Below are positions 33,640 to 41,552 of a DNA stretch of 64,000 bases, piece after piece. The DNA lies in IMG/VR virus record IMGVR_UViG_3300020202_000072, positions 1 through 64,000 of that record. One strand, 5' to 3'. Numbering within the stretch: the stretch's first letter is position 1; every line of letters begins with the position of its first letter. A program made the translations under genes and the position numbers. The notes under the pieces were generated by a model. The model did not search any database. It worked only from the letters and a program-made list of their open reading frames with translations, and had not been told where the DNA came from. The stretch comes from a virus.

Positions 33640-34458
33640 TTAGCCCTCGATCGCTCCGCGGAGAAATGCGTGGGCATCGCGGACGGCGCTGGGGAGACGG
33701 CCGGCCGGCGGCAGGTGGAACGTGATGCCGGGCCATTCGGCTTCAAGGCAGAGCTCTACGTGAGATCGGGTAGTGTACCGGACCGGGACCAGAGCCTTTC
33801 GCCCGGCGATGCGTCGCGCATAGCCCTCGTGCTCAAGCATGGGGATTGTCGTCAGCCTCACCTCTCGCACCGGATGCTGGGCCGTGATCGCGTCGGCGTT
33901 ACACCGTCCGGCAGCATCCTTCGCGAGCCATGCCTCGGCGGTGCAGGCCACAACTTCGATGAACCCACGGCGGACAAAGGCCAGAGGTTTTTGCCCTCGC
34001 TCCGGCGTGTACGGCTCGCCGATCGAGAAGCACCAGACAGATTCGGGCAGAGGTGGTGTGAAGCCTTTGCCTGGGAGATACCACAACCCCTCGACCCGGC
34101 GAACCAGTGGCCGCCTCTCTTTGCAGTCGTCGCACACCGAGCAATGAGCACCGTACATTCCGCGGTCGCAAAGAGGCAACCGGGCAAGTCGACACTGCGC
34201 CCGAATGAACTCCGCCCGTTCCGCGTTGCCGTCCGAGACGTAGCCGGTGCCCGAACATTTGCAGCAGCCAGCCCGCGGGTATTTCATCACGCGAACGCCG
34301 GAACCGTCTCGGACGTACTCGCCCTTCCCGTCCTTGCATTCCCCGCAAGGCACCGTCCCCGCGTTCTCCTGCAACCAATCCGCGTAGATCAGCCGCGGCG
34401 CGTCGTCGTCGGGGGCAACCAGGATCGCGGCGATGAATGCGAGTTCATCCGGGCTCAT
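33640..34458 (-). CDS. TIGR02996-domain protein with Cys-rich insert
   Basis: The 272-residue product begins with MSPDELAFIAAILVAPDDDA followed by PRLIYADWLQENAG, the TIGR02996 pattern found mainly in Gemmata-type planctomycetes (and some myxobacteria). An inserted cysteine-rich segment (CGECKDGKGE ... CCKCSGTGY) resembles a DnaJ-type zinc finger, and CSVCDDCK follows. The family's function is unknown. It is the best taxonomic clue in the window and may have been taken from a host. Confidence 0.75.
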   Translation of the reverse strand: MSPDELAFIAAILVAPDDDAPRLIYADWLQENAGTVPCGECKDGKGEYVRDGSGVRVMKYPRAGCCKCSGTGYVSDGNAERAEFIRAQCRLARLPLCDRGMYGAHCSVCDDCKERRPLVRRVEGLWYLPGKGFTPPLPESVWCFSIGEPYTPERGQKPLAFVRRGFIEVVACTAEAWLAKDAAGRCNADAITAQHPVREVRLTTIPMLEHEGYARRIAGRKALVPVRYTTRSHVELCLEAEWPGITFHLPPAGRLPSAVRDAHAFLRGAIEG

Positions 34459-34633
34459 GCGGGGATTGTATCAGGCCCTCTCGACAAATCCTCTCCAGCT
34501 CCAGCCGCAACCTCTCCACCCGCGGCCAGTCGCGGATGACCAGGGCGACGAGAAGCAACTGGTACGTCCGTGCGTAGAGCTCCTGAAGGGCAGGGGGCAT
34601 CGAGGTCGGCTCGGGGTGGGTGTGAAAGCTCAC
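34445..34633 (-). CDS. Small helical hypothetical protein
   Basis: The 62-residue product starts at GTG and is mostly helix (LQELYARTYQLLLVALVIRD; RVERLRLELERICREGL). Its end overlaps the TIGR02996 start by 14 bases on the same strand. No family is recognised. Confidence 0.5.
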   Translation of the reverse strand: MSFHTHPEPTSMPPALQELYARTYQLLLVALVIRDWPRVERLRLELERICREGLIQSPHEPG

Positions 34634-34687
34634 CCGCGCGATTGTGCCCGGCGAGTAGGATGAACGGAAGGTCAGTAGGAGCTTGCC

Positions 34688-34984
34688 GTGGCCGAACTCA
34701 ACCTAATCCCATCCTGGCCGGTCGGAGCCGGCGACCCGGTGTACCTGGACGACGACGGCAATCCGTTCGTCCGAAAGAGAGTCGGCTTCGACGAGTACCG
34801 GGAGTTCTACGGCTTCGACCCGGGCGAACTGAGAATAGGAAGGCCCCGCGTAGTCGAAGGCCTGCTGTACACGATCGACATTCCGTGCGAGTACGTGCCC
34901 CGCGGGCGAAGGCCTACGCCGCCATTAGAAGCCGACGAGGCGCTCGCTGTCGAATCCGCTCCACGCTCTGGCGCGCCTGCGTAA
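34688..34984 (+). CDS. Small hypothetical protein, GTG start
   Basis: The 98-residue product starts at GTG with AGGAG seven bases upstream. It contains GDPVYLDDDGNPFVRKRVGF and VVEGLLYTIDIPCEYVPRG, a beta-type small domain. Its last about 25 codons overlap the opposing 57-residue gene. The 54-base gap to the divergent gene at 34633 should hold promoters, but none is clear. Confidence 0.6.
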   Translation: MAELNLIPSWPVGAGDPVYLDDDGNPFVRKRVGFDEYREFYGFDPGELRIGRPRVVEGLLYTIDIPCEYVPRGRRPTPPLEADEALAVESAPRSGAPA

Positions 34985-35087
34985 GCTCCTCGGCCTCGTC
35001 CGGGTCGAGTCGGTCGACCAGCTTCGCGGCCGCGCGGTCGAGCGCCTCGCGTGCCTCGACCAGGTCCGGCTCGGGATCGTCGTCCAT
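34914..35087 (-). CDS. Small acidic helical protein
   Basis: The 57-residue product is a charged helix (VEAREALDRAAAKLVDRLDP; EELTQARQSVERIRQR). GGAGGG seven bases upstream of the ATG is a perfect ribosome-binding site and lies in the arm of a 13-base inverted repeat. It overlaps the opposing gene at 34688-34984 by 71 bases. No family is recognised. Confidence 0.5.
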   Translation of the reverse strand: MDDDPEPDLVEAREALDRAAAKLVDRLDPDEAEELTQARQSVERIRQRAPRRLLMAA

Positions 35088-35094
35088 TGAAAGG

Positions 35095-35132
35095 CCCTCC
35101 GACGTATCAACGGCATTGTATACGTTGGAGGG
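35095..35132 (-). promoter_or_regulatory. Inverted repeat enclosing the ribosome-binding site of the 57-residue gene
   Basis: CCCTCCGACGTAT (35095-35107) and ATACGTTGGAGGG (35120-35132) pair over 13 positions with one mismatch (G-U in one RNA). In the minus-strand transcript the GGAGGG ribosome-binding site of the gene at 35087 is inside the stem, so the structure could hold the gene off; as DNA it could also be an operator. Confidence 0.5.
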
Positions 35133-35150
35133 AGCGAGGTGGGGCTTGGT

Positions 35151-35351
35151 TCACAGGATCAAGAACGCCGCCACGGTCGCGCCCGTTCCCGCCACTACCG
35201 CGAGCAGGATAACCGAACAGCCGGCCATGCGGCCCATCTTCCGCTGACGGCCGGCCCGCGTCGTCGGGATGCCCGTCTCTCGCGCGAACTTGCGGCGGGC
35301 TTTTGAGATCCCGGACTGGCGGTACCAGAAGGGCTTCTTTCGTCTTGCCAT
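35151..35351 (-). CDS. Small basic protein with C-terminal membrane helix
   Basis: The 66-residue product is basic at its start (MARRKKPFWYRQSGISKARR) and ends in one membrane helix (VILLAVVAGTGATVAAFLIL). AGGA precedes the ATG on the minus strand. Tail-anchored basic proteins of this sort may bind nucleic acid at the membrane; no family is recognised. Confidence 0.55.
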   Translation of the reverse strand: MARRKKPFWYRQSGISKARRKFARETGIPTTRAGRQRKMGRMAGCSVILLAVVAGTGATVAAFLIL

Positions 35352-35400
35352 GGGCGAGAGTCCTTAGCTGGGTCAATAGACCGACGTGCCGGGCCTGGCT

Positions 35401-36162
35401 TCACTTCTTCAGAAGGCTTCTGGTTTCCGCCTCGCTCAGTTCGTACTTCCTCGCAACCGCAGTCCGAGCTTCATCGACAGCAACAGAGACCGCCTTCTCC
35501 TGATTGCTCTTCGCGACGGCCTTCTCCTGGAACGTCCCGTCTTTTGGAATGGGGAACTCCTTCGCGGCCGCGTCCGCAGCCTTTGCGCGGGAAGCCGCCC
35601 ACTCCTTCGCGATCACTCCGTCGCGCTTGGCAATGGCAGCATCCAGATCACGCTTCGCCTTCTCAATCGCGGCGGCGAGCTCATCCTTGTCCGGCGCGTT
35701 CTTGCTCTCGACAGGTTCCAAAACGAAAAGCGTCCGCCCTTCGATCTTCTCCGTCCCGACCACCCTGAAAGCACCAGCGGGCTTTATCTCCTTGTCGTCC
35801 GCGTAATTACTGGTGTCTGTTTTCCGGATGACGAAAGAGATCTGCGGGAACCTTGTGCCGCCGTAGGGCTCGCGCTTGCAGAGGATCACGCACGTGCTCT
35901 TGTCAGAAACCGACTCGACGAAGTAGCGATGATGGACCCAGCCAATGACCAGGTCGCCTCGAGGCGCGTTGTAAGGAGGGAGGTGGATGGTCTCGCCGGT
36001 CTTGAAGGCTCCGGGTGAAACGTATTTGGTCTCTTTGCCGGGCACCGCTGCGGCCTGGGCCTTCTTCAGGGCCTCCCGCGCCTCACGAACGGCGATGGCT
36101 TCAGGAGGAGGCGCGGCTATTACGGCGCAGGGAGCAACCAGCAGGAGGAGAAAGGCACGCAT
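35401..36162 (-). CDS. Secreted protein with C-terminal coiled coil, lysogenic cargo candidate
   Basis: The 253-residue product has a signal peptide (MRAFLLLLVAPCAVIAA), a beta-rich central domain (about residues 55-150, GDLVIGWVHHRYFVESVSD) and a Lys/Ala-rich coiled coil (about 160-250). It is transcribed away from attP, on the left side, a common place for lysogenic conversion genes. No family is recognised. Confidence 0.65.
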   Translation of the reverse strand: MRAFLLLLVAPCAVIAAPPPEAIAVREAREALKKAQAAAVPGKETKYVSPGAFKTGETIHLPPYNAPRGDLVIGWVHHRYFVESVSDKSTCVILCKREPYGGTRFPQISFVIRKTDTSNYADDKEIKPAGAFRVVGTEKIEGRTLFVLEPVESKNAPDKDELAAAIEKAKRDLDAAIAKRDGVIAKEWAASRAKAADAAAKEFPIPKDGTFQEKAVAKSNQEKAVSVAVDEARTAVARKYELSEAETRSLLKK

Positions 36163-36329
36163 GGGGAAGGGCTCCGAGACAAGGAGTCATTCGTTGGCGA
36201 GTCTACTGGCTTGCGGCCGCGGATGGAAGGGGGTACCCAAGCCGGTCTTTCCGTAAGTGGGCCGGTAAGTCAAATCCCGACCGCAGCGCAACCGGCGTGT
36301 GACGACTCGGTTCCGTCGAGCGTGCGGCC

Positions 36330-36387
36330 GTCTCGAAAACCGATATGGGTGAAAGCCCATCGAGGGTTCGAATCCCTCCCTCTCCGC
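36330..36387 (+). other. attP: attP core: 3' part of a tRNA-Ser(CGA) gene
   Basis: The sequence matches a bacterial tRNA-Ser from the anticodon arm on: anticodon loop CTCGAAA (36332-36338), a long class II variable arm (ATGGGTGAAAGCCCAT at 36345-36360), T-arm GAGGG-TTCGAAT-CCCTC (36362-36378), acceptor 3' strand CCTCTCC and discriminator G (36386). The upstream half (acceptor 5' strand, D arm) is absent and the 5' anticodon stem does not pair, so it is not a functional tRNA. Phage attP sites often carry such 3' tRNA ends, which restore the host gene on integration. The integrase gene lies 2.4 kb to the right. Confidence 0.75.
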
Positions 36388-36390
36388 TGA

Positions 36391-36419
36391 AAACCCCGCA
36401 GAAATGCGGGGCTTTTATC
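36391..36419 (+). terminator. Rho-independent terminator after the tRNA fragment
   Basis: CCCCGC (36394-36399), a six-base loop and GCGGGG are followed by CTTTT. It may be the host tRNA terminator carried along in attP, in which case the attP homology extends to here. Confidence 0.7.
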
Positions 36420-36482
36420 ATTCCCCTCGTTCAGTCCTGCCACTCGCGTACCGATACAACCGTTCAGGAGTTTTGCGAAGTT

Positions 36483-36512
36483 TTGAGAACAAGCCGGCTG
36501 GATCGGGATAAG
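36483..36512 (+). promoter_or_regulatory. Possible promoter of the cargo operon
   Basis: TTGAGA (36483-36488) and GATAAG (36507-36512) are separated by 18 bases, 72 bases upstream of the gene at 36584. The rest of the 36163-36583 gap holds attP and a pair of GTAAGT repeats near 36254 and 36265 that could be integrase arm sites. Confidence 0.35.
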
Positions 36513-36583
36513 TGGAGGCATAAGCGAAGTCGTGGGTCAATCCGAGGCTGAAGGGTCCTGGGATCCGGAGATTGGAGCAAAAC

Positions 36584-37363
36584 GTGTCCGCTCACTCGCC
36601 GTCGCCGCCTCCCATCGGGGAGTGGAAGGCAAACTATTTAAGGCTGATCTCGTTCCCGGTGGAACCTGCTTACGGGATTCAGCAACAGTGGTGGCAATCG
36701 CTGACGGGCGAAAGCGCTCCTTCGGTCGCTGATCAGCGACAGAAACGGAGGCGGGTCGAAAGTGGGTCATACGAAGGTAGAGAACTCCTCCTCGAAATAG
36801 AAGAGGGCAAGGTGGTGCTCACTGCTTCCCCCTCGGTCGACCCGGAGGCGGTCCCGGAGGGGATCCCGCTCCTCGGCTCGCTGGTTGACCACAAGCCCTG
36901 GTTCGTCTCACTTTGCCTAAAGTGGCTCGCATCCTGCCCGTCCCTTTCGCGGCTGGCGTTTGTCGCGTCGTTGCACCAGCCGACACCCACTCGGGAGGAA
37001 GCGTACCAGAGACTGGATCGATACCTTCGGTGCGTTGAGGTTGATGCGGCCTCGTCCGACTCTTTTATGTACCGAATTAACCGACCCACGGCGTCTGCGG
37101 TGGCACCCGGGATTGCGGTCAATCGGCTGTCTACCTGGGTGTCCATGAAGCTGACAAGCGCGGTGGGGCTGGTCTCAAACCTCGGCCAGCCCTTGCCGCC
37201 GAAGACGGTTTCAGAATGGAACAGTTGTTGTGTTGAGTTGGACATAAACACCGTCCCACAAATCACCGGGTCACCGCTCCCCACGGATCGGCTCTGCCCT
37301 TTGTTCCAGGAGCTTGCAGACATGGGGCAGGCCATTGCGGAGAAGGGGGATTTTCGACCATGA
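36584..37363 (+). CDS. Cargo operon gene 1, unrecognised
   Basis: The 259-residue product is taken from the GTG at 36584, which has GGAG six bases upstream. It is a globular alpha/beta protein (GEWKANYLRLISFPVEPAYG; LLLEIEEGKVVLTASPSV; YRINRPTASAVAPGIAVNR). The GC content is visibly lower than in the phage's own genes. It ends on an ATGA overlap with the next gene. No family is recognised; with its two partners it may form a defence or conversion cassette. Confidence 0.65.
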   Translation: MSAHSPSPPPIGEWKANYLRLISFPVEPAYGIQQQWWQSLTGESAPSVADQRQKRRRVESGSYEGRELLLEIEEGKVVLTASPSVDPEAVPEGIPLLGSLVDHKPWFVSLCLKWLASCPSLSRLAFVASLHQPTPTREEAYQRLDRYLRCVEVDAASSDSFMYRINRPTASAVAPGIAVNRLSTWVSMKLTSAVGLVSNLGQPLPPKTVSEWNSCCVELDINTVPQITGSPLPTDRLCPLFQELADMGQAIAEKGDFRP

Positions 37364-38052
37364 ACTCTTTCCCCACTGCAGAATGGAATACCGGCGGCCC
37401 ACTCACAAGCATGGGAGGGCGACTTGGCGAGCTGTTCTCGGACTTCTACGCCTCCGCGACGGAGCTCTGGCACGTAGAGATTGAGAATGCCGAGACACAG
37501 CACAAGAGCCAAGTTATCCAGTGTAATTATCCAAGTGCGTCCGGGGATAGAGCGGGGTTATTCGTCTTCAGCCACGCTTCGAACGTGAATAGAATTCGGG
37601 AGAGTGCAGTCGACTTCCTCTCCTCCGAGGCCGCTTCCTCACCGATCCGAAACAACATGCCGGAGATGGCGTCGAGTAACGAGGCCTCTGCCCTCTCACA
37701 CGTGAGAGGCAGACCAACACGTATGGAGCGGCTCGACACTTCGCCGGCGGACTTTCTGAATTACATCTACCTACTCGTGCGGGAGGGCCAAGCCCAGTCG
37801 GCATCGGTTGCTACCATCGATTTCCTCGACCAACTGCTAAACGATAATCGCTTCCGGCTATGCAACGATGTCTTGGCCACCGCAGACGCCGCGAGGATGC
37901 CGTCCGCCCTCCGACGCGCCTTCCTCATGGTGACTCGACCTGCCAAGGACCGTCTTCCCGCAAGGACCATCTTTTACCAGAAGTCGCTGGAGCTTCTCTC
38001 GAAGGAACGAGGAGAAGAGGTCGCCAAACAGATGCTGGGACCCGTGGCCTAA
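37360..38052 (+). CDS. Cargo operon gene 2, unrecognised
   Basis: The 230-residue product overlaps gene 1 by four bases. The middle (SASGDRAGLFVFSHASNVNR) looks disordered or linker-like, and the C-terminal half is helical (LNYIYLLVREGQAQSASVAT; LLNDNRFRLCNDVLATADAA). No family is recognised. Its lower GC matches genes 1 and 3. Confidence 0.6.
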   Translation: MNSFPTAEWNTGGPLTSMGGRLGELFSDFYASATELWHVEIENAETQHKSQVIQCNYPSASGDRAGLFVFSHASNVNRIRESAVDFLSSEAASSPIRNNMPEMASSNEASALSHVRGRPTRMERLDTSPADFLNYIYLLVREGQAQSASVATIDFLDQLLNDNRFRLCNDVLATADAARMPSALRRAFLMVTRPAKDRLPARTIFYQKSLELLSKERGEEVAKQMLGPVA

Positions 38053-38056
38053 TCTC

Positions 38057-38740
38057 ATGCGGCATGATCTTTTCCGCTTCTCTGGTAGTTACGTCACATC
38101 CGCAGCCGTGATCGTTTCAAAGAGCGGTGCGGGGACGCACGTTGGTATCTTGTACCGGGACGACCAGGGATCGTTGCTGAGAGTCGATTTTTACTTGGAC
38201 GGTAGAATCGCCAGCCGACCGTGGGGCGGGGGCCACTTCCACGTCATTCCGAACACCGACGACGACGCTTTATCGAACTTGGCTGCCTTGTGTCAGGTAA
38301 TGGAACGGAGATACCGGGCCAAGCCGCCAGAGCACCTGTACGCTTTCCGGCGTAATCCCCACGCCTACGTCGATGTCCGGACCGGAGAACTTCATTTGGG
38401 AGGCAGCTTAGGCGCGTCGTGCGCATCCTTCGTCCTGATCGTACTGTCATCAGCAGGAATCGAACTGGTCGAATCAGGCGAGGGCTGGCCCTACCGGGAA
38501 GGGCCGGACTCCGCTAGGCACGAAGAGTTGATCGAGATCCTGCGACAGCAAAACTTCTCCGAATCCTACATCGAGCGGATCTGTACCGAGCTCCCGTGCC
38601 CTCGGGTAGCGCCAGAGGAAGTAGCAGGCGCAGCCATGTATCCCGATCTTCGGGCGAAGCCCGCCCCGCAGTCATTTGCAGAAGACGCTGCGAAATGGAT
38701 CGTCGACCTTTGGGCGCTGAATGCCAAGCACAGAGTGTAA
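38057..38740 (+). CDS. Cargo operon gene 3, possible permuted papain-fold enzyme
   Basis: The 227-residue product has a His-containing strand GTHVGILYRDDQGS near residue 27 and, later, GASCASFVLIVLSSAGIEL near residue 122. The order His strand then Cys helix is that of permuted papain-fold (NlpC/P60-like, YiiX/LRAT-like) enzymes. If correct it would be a protease, amidase or acyltransferase, a common effector type. The match rests on two motifs only. It ends four bases before the converging integrase gene. Confidence 0.5.
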   Translation: MRHDLFRFSGSYVTSAAVIVSKSGAGTHVGILYRDDQGSLLRVDFYLDGRIASRPWGGGHFHVIPNTDDDALSNLAALCQVMERRYRAKPPEHLYAFRRNPHAYVDVRTGELHLGGSLGASCASFVLIVLSSAGIELVESGEGWPYREGPDSARHEELIEILRQQNFSESYIERICTELPCPRVAPEEVAGAAMYPDLRAKPAPQSFAEDAAKWIVDLWALNAKHRV

Positions 38741-38744
38741 GAGT

Positions 38745-40022
38745 TCATTTCTTACCCAAACGCTCCCCCAGCTTCTCCACCTCCGCCGCCAACTCGTCGA
38801 GCCCCAGCTTCGCGTAGTGCTTCATCAGCGTCGTCGGACTCGACAGCCTGGCCAGCCGCGTCGCGTGCGCGAGCGGGATCCCGGCCAGGAGCATCGACGT
38901 CTGGTAGTGCGTCCGCAGCGCGTGGAAGTCCAGCCGCTTGCCGTTCAGTTCGATCGGGACCTTCGCGTCCTCGAGGTCCGCGTAGAACGCGGTCGACGCG
39001 TAGCCCCACTTCGCCCACCCGCCCTTGTTCCACATCTGGTCCCCGGCCGGCTTCGTCTTGAGGTAGCCGAGCAGCCGCCGGGCGATCTTCGACGGGATGT
39101 ACACCGGCAGCTCGCGGCGGTTCTTCTGGTCCTTCGCCGGCAGCAGGATCCGCAGTTGCTTCCCGTGCTTGACGAACGACTCCGGCACCAGCTCAGCGAG
39201 CTCGCCCAGGCGGAGGCCGGTGAAGGCGGCGGTGAGGTAGCAGTAGGCACGGTCCGGGCCCGACAGGTTGCGGCGAACGGCCGTGCTCTTCTCCGTGGTG
39301 TTGATCAGCGACCAGAGTTCCTTGTCCGTCAGCGCCCGCCGCTCGAACGCCCGGGCGGAATCCGCGTTCAACTTCTCCAGGCGAGTTAGCGGGTTCTTCT
39401 CCAGGTGGTTGCGGTCGACCAGCCAGCCGCAGAAGGAGCGGATCGCCACCAGGTAGTGGTTCGAGGTCTGGGCACTTGAGCCGGTGACCTGGCCGCGGAA
39501 GTTCTCGCCACGCTCCCGGAGCTCCGCCAGCCAGTCTTCGACCGCCGAGGCGGAGATCGCCTTCGGCGTCAGGGCGCCGATCCCGGCCATGATCTTCCGC
39601 ACGCGGCTGACCGTCTGCCGCACGTGCTTGTCGGTCGGCGCCTTCGACCGCAGGTGCTTGTCCCAGGCGTCGATCAGCTCGGCCATGCTCTTCGGCGTCG
39701 AGGGCGAGGGGACCGGGATGCCCGCGGCCTCTCGCTCCAGCCTGGTCAGGATCTGCAGCCGCTTCTGCTCGCTTGCCGTCTTGTCGCGGAAACAGCGCTC
39801 GACCTTCACCTCTCCCAGGTGGTTACGGGTCTCGCACGCCCAGTAGTCCACCTCGACCGTGCAGCGCTTCCCGTCGTCCGACAGCGGGGCCGTTACTTCC
39901 CTGCCGCCCCGCTGCGTCCACCGGGCGAACTTCACGCGGTCGATCGTCACGATCTTGGCCCCGGCCGGCACGGGTTGCGTGTAGCGGGGACGGAACAGCC
40001 TGGCATAAATTCGGTCCAGCAT
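38745..40022 (-). CDS. int: Tyrosine integrase
   Basis: The 425-residue product has an N-terminal arm-binding-like region, a SAM-like core-binding domain (SMAELIDAWDKHLRSKAPTD), and a catalytic domain with Arg in AFTGLRLGELAEL (near residue 271), Lys in LPAKDQKNRRELP, HxxR in FHALRTHY (near 369) and the Tyr in LMKHYAKLGL (near 402). It points toward attP at 36330-36387, its likely substrate. It is preceded in the same leftward operon by two small regulators. Confidence 0.92.
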   Translation of the reverse strand: MLDRIYARLFRPRYTQPVPAGAKIVTIDRVKFARWTQRGGREVTAPLSDDGKRCTVEVDYWACETRNHLGEVKVERCFRDKTASEQKRLQILTRLEREAAGIPVPSPSTPKSMAELIDAWDKHLRSKAPTDKHVRQTVSRVRKIMAGIGALTPKAISASAVEDWLAELRERGENFRGQVTGSSAQTSNHYLVAIRSFCGWLVDRNHLEKNPLTRLEKLNADSARAFERRALTDKELWSLINTTEKSTAVRRNLSGPDRAYCYLTAAFTGLRLGELAELVPESFVKHGKQLRILLPAKDQKNRRELPVYIPSKIARRLLGYLKTKPAGDQMWNKGGWAKWGYASTAFYADLEDAKVPIELNGKRLDFHALRTHYQTSMLLAGIPLAHATRLARLSSPTTLMKHYAKLGLDELAAEVEKLGERLGKK

Positions 40023-40026
40023 CGAT

Positions 40027-40437
40027 CTACCCCGCGACCTGGACGTCGTTCTTCGTCTTCGACTTCCGGGTCCGCCGCGGCGTGGCCGGTGCGACCGGGG
40101 CGGGGGCCGAGTGCTCGCCGCACCAGTGGCAGCCCAGCGTCACGGGAAAGACGCTGGCCTCGGCCACGGCCGTCATCCGCAGCGGGATCCGTCGGCCGCT
40201 GACCTCGACGTGGCCGGCGAGCGCCGCGTCCGAGATCCTGGGCGGGAAGCGGCGGCACTCGCCGAGCATGATCCGGCCGTCGTCATCGGCCTCCACCGGC
40301 TCGTCGTCGTGCAAGTCGATCGGCGTCAGCCGACTCCAGTGGCGGCAGCCGTCGCACCGCTCCGCCCGTTCCGGTTCGGCGAGCAGCAGCTCCGCCGCCT
40401 GGTCCAGGTCTTCAAGCGTCAGGTCATCGCGGTTCAT
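40027..40437 (-). CDS. Small zinc-binding-type protein upstream of integrase
   Basis: The 136-residue product has CDGCRHW near residue 28, CRRFPP, and CHWCGEH near residue 104, giving paired cysteines for a zinc site, and a basic C-terminus (RRTRKSKTK). It ends four bases before the integrase start and begins on an ATGA overlap with the gene before it. A regulatory role in integration is possible. No named family. Confidence 0.65.
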   Translation of the reverse strand: MNRDDLTLEDLDQAAELLLAEPERAERCDGCRHWSRLTPIDLHDDEPVEADDDGRIMLGECRRFPPRISDAALAGHVEVSGRRIPLRMTAVAEASVFPVTLGCHWCGEHSAPAPVAPATPRRTRKSKTKNDVQVAG

Positions 40438-40934
40438 GGTTGGGCCTCCGAAGAAGGTGACTTGGGTGTCGGCTTGAGAGGAGGCACGAGGCAATACGTG
40501 CCGTCCGGCCCGCCGTGGAACTCGCCGGGGGAAATCAGCTTGAGCCAGGCGCCGCCCGGCTTCCGAAAGACGAGGAACATCTTGCGGGCTTCGCTGCCCG
40601 CGAGATCAAGCAGGCCTTCGCCGCTGAGGAACGGATGGCCCTTCTCCCACGCCTGCCACAGGGCCTGGATGATCGGCCGCTGCGTCGGCGTCAGCGCGAA
40701 CACCTGCCCGTTCCAGACGACAGTCTCGAAGTCCGGGGAGTGCGAGGGCTTGGATAGGTCGACGTTCATCATCGCCGCCGGCAGGTCGAGGGGCGGCGCC
40801 TCGCCCGCGGGCAGCACGATCGGCCGGCGCTCGCCTGGCTCGTCGGGCAGGAACTGGATGCGGTAGGTCTTCTTCTCGAGCTCCGCGCCCGAGAACAGGT
40901 CCGGTTGTCGTCGTGGGTCTGGTGGCTTCGTCAT
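40434..40934 (-). CDS. Winged-helix-like regulator, excisionase/control candidate
   Basis: The 166-residue product has a helix-turn-helix-like block with a wing (FALTPTQRPIIQALWQAWEK ... EARKMFLVFRKPGGAWLKLI). I used the ATG at 40934; the frame is open further but that stretch looks non-coding. It heads the leftward operon regulator-zinc protein-integrase and might be the directionality or control factor. Confidence 0.6.
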   Translation of the reverse strand: MTKPPDPRRQPDLFSGAELEKKTYRIQFLPDEPGERRPIVLPAGEAPPLDLPAAMMNVDLSKPSHSPDFETVVWNGQVFALTPTQRPIIQALWQAWEKGHPFLSGEGLLDLAGSEARKMFLVFRKPGGAWLKLISPGEFHGGPDGTYCLVPPLKPTPKSPSSEAQP

Positions 40935-41327
40935 GGTGTGTCCGGGATAAAGGTGAGTGGTTGGGGACTCACCAATTAGTACCTGAACACCCGCACACAC
41001 GCTATGCGCGTCGAGAAAATCGTTGACGGCGTCGGAGCAAACTAGACGTTTCTGCGCAGCAGTGTGGAGTTTGGTTGGGAGGGCGGAGCGCTCTGTTTTT
41101 TCCGAGCCCTCTCGGTCGAACGATTGACAGAAGGCAACGAAACTAGACACGGCCAAAAACGGCCGACGCCAGCTGTAGTCCTTGGCGGAGGCGTGCGTTT
41201 GCTGTCGGCGGAGAGGGGCGAGCGGAAGCATTTTTGGAAGGGTTCCCCGGATTCACCCTGCAGCGCACCCGGCAGGGCAAAGCGGTCTCGGACAATGGCC
41301 TCACGCCCAATTCAGGAGGCTGCGACC
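40935..41327. other. 393-base control gap upstream of the integrase operon
   Basis: No convincing gene is present. GGTGAGT (40952-40958) and ACTCACC (40967-40973) form a seven-base inverted repeat just upstream of the leftward ATG. AACTAGAC occurs twice, about 100 bases apart (near 41039 and 41140), and could be operator half-sites. No consensus promoter is obvious. Confidence 0.5.
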
Positions 41328-41552
41328 ATGACGATCAGCGAACTACAAGAACACGTCCGCGCGTTCGCGGCGACCAACTGCCCGGACTTCACTTATGCGT
41401 CGGTGGTGCTTCACCTGGGCCCGACGGTCCCGTCGATGGTGATCCCTGTTGTTTCGCCTTCCGCTTCAGTTCTTCCAAGCGGGCCTTCTTCTCGGCTTCG
41501 ATCCGCTCCTCGTTCTCCACGTCCGCAGCGAAAGGTGCGAAACGAGAGGTGA
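41328..41552 (+). CDS. Small hypothetical protein, possibly truncated
   Basis: An ATG at 41328 with AGGAGG upstream encodes 74 residues beginning MTISELQEHVRAFAATNCPD, which looks genuinely coded for about 40 residues. The remainder is Ser/Pro/Arg-rich and overlaps the opposing regulator gene, so the true end is doubtful and the gene may be a remnant. Confidence 0.4.
   Translation: MTISELQEHVRAFAATNCPDFTYASVVLHLGPTVPSMVIPVVSPSASVLPSGPSSRLRSAPRSPRPQRKVRNER

Noticed and set aside
34925-35116. 63-codon minus-strand frame
   Set aside because: Its translation is Arg/Ser-biased; the frame next to it encodes a 57-residue protein with a strong ribbon of start signals.
36163-36583. A complete tRNA-Ser gene at the attP fragment
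   Set aside because: The 5' acceptor strand and D arm are absent and the anticodon stem does not close, so it is a 3' fragment only.
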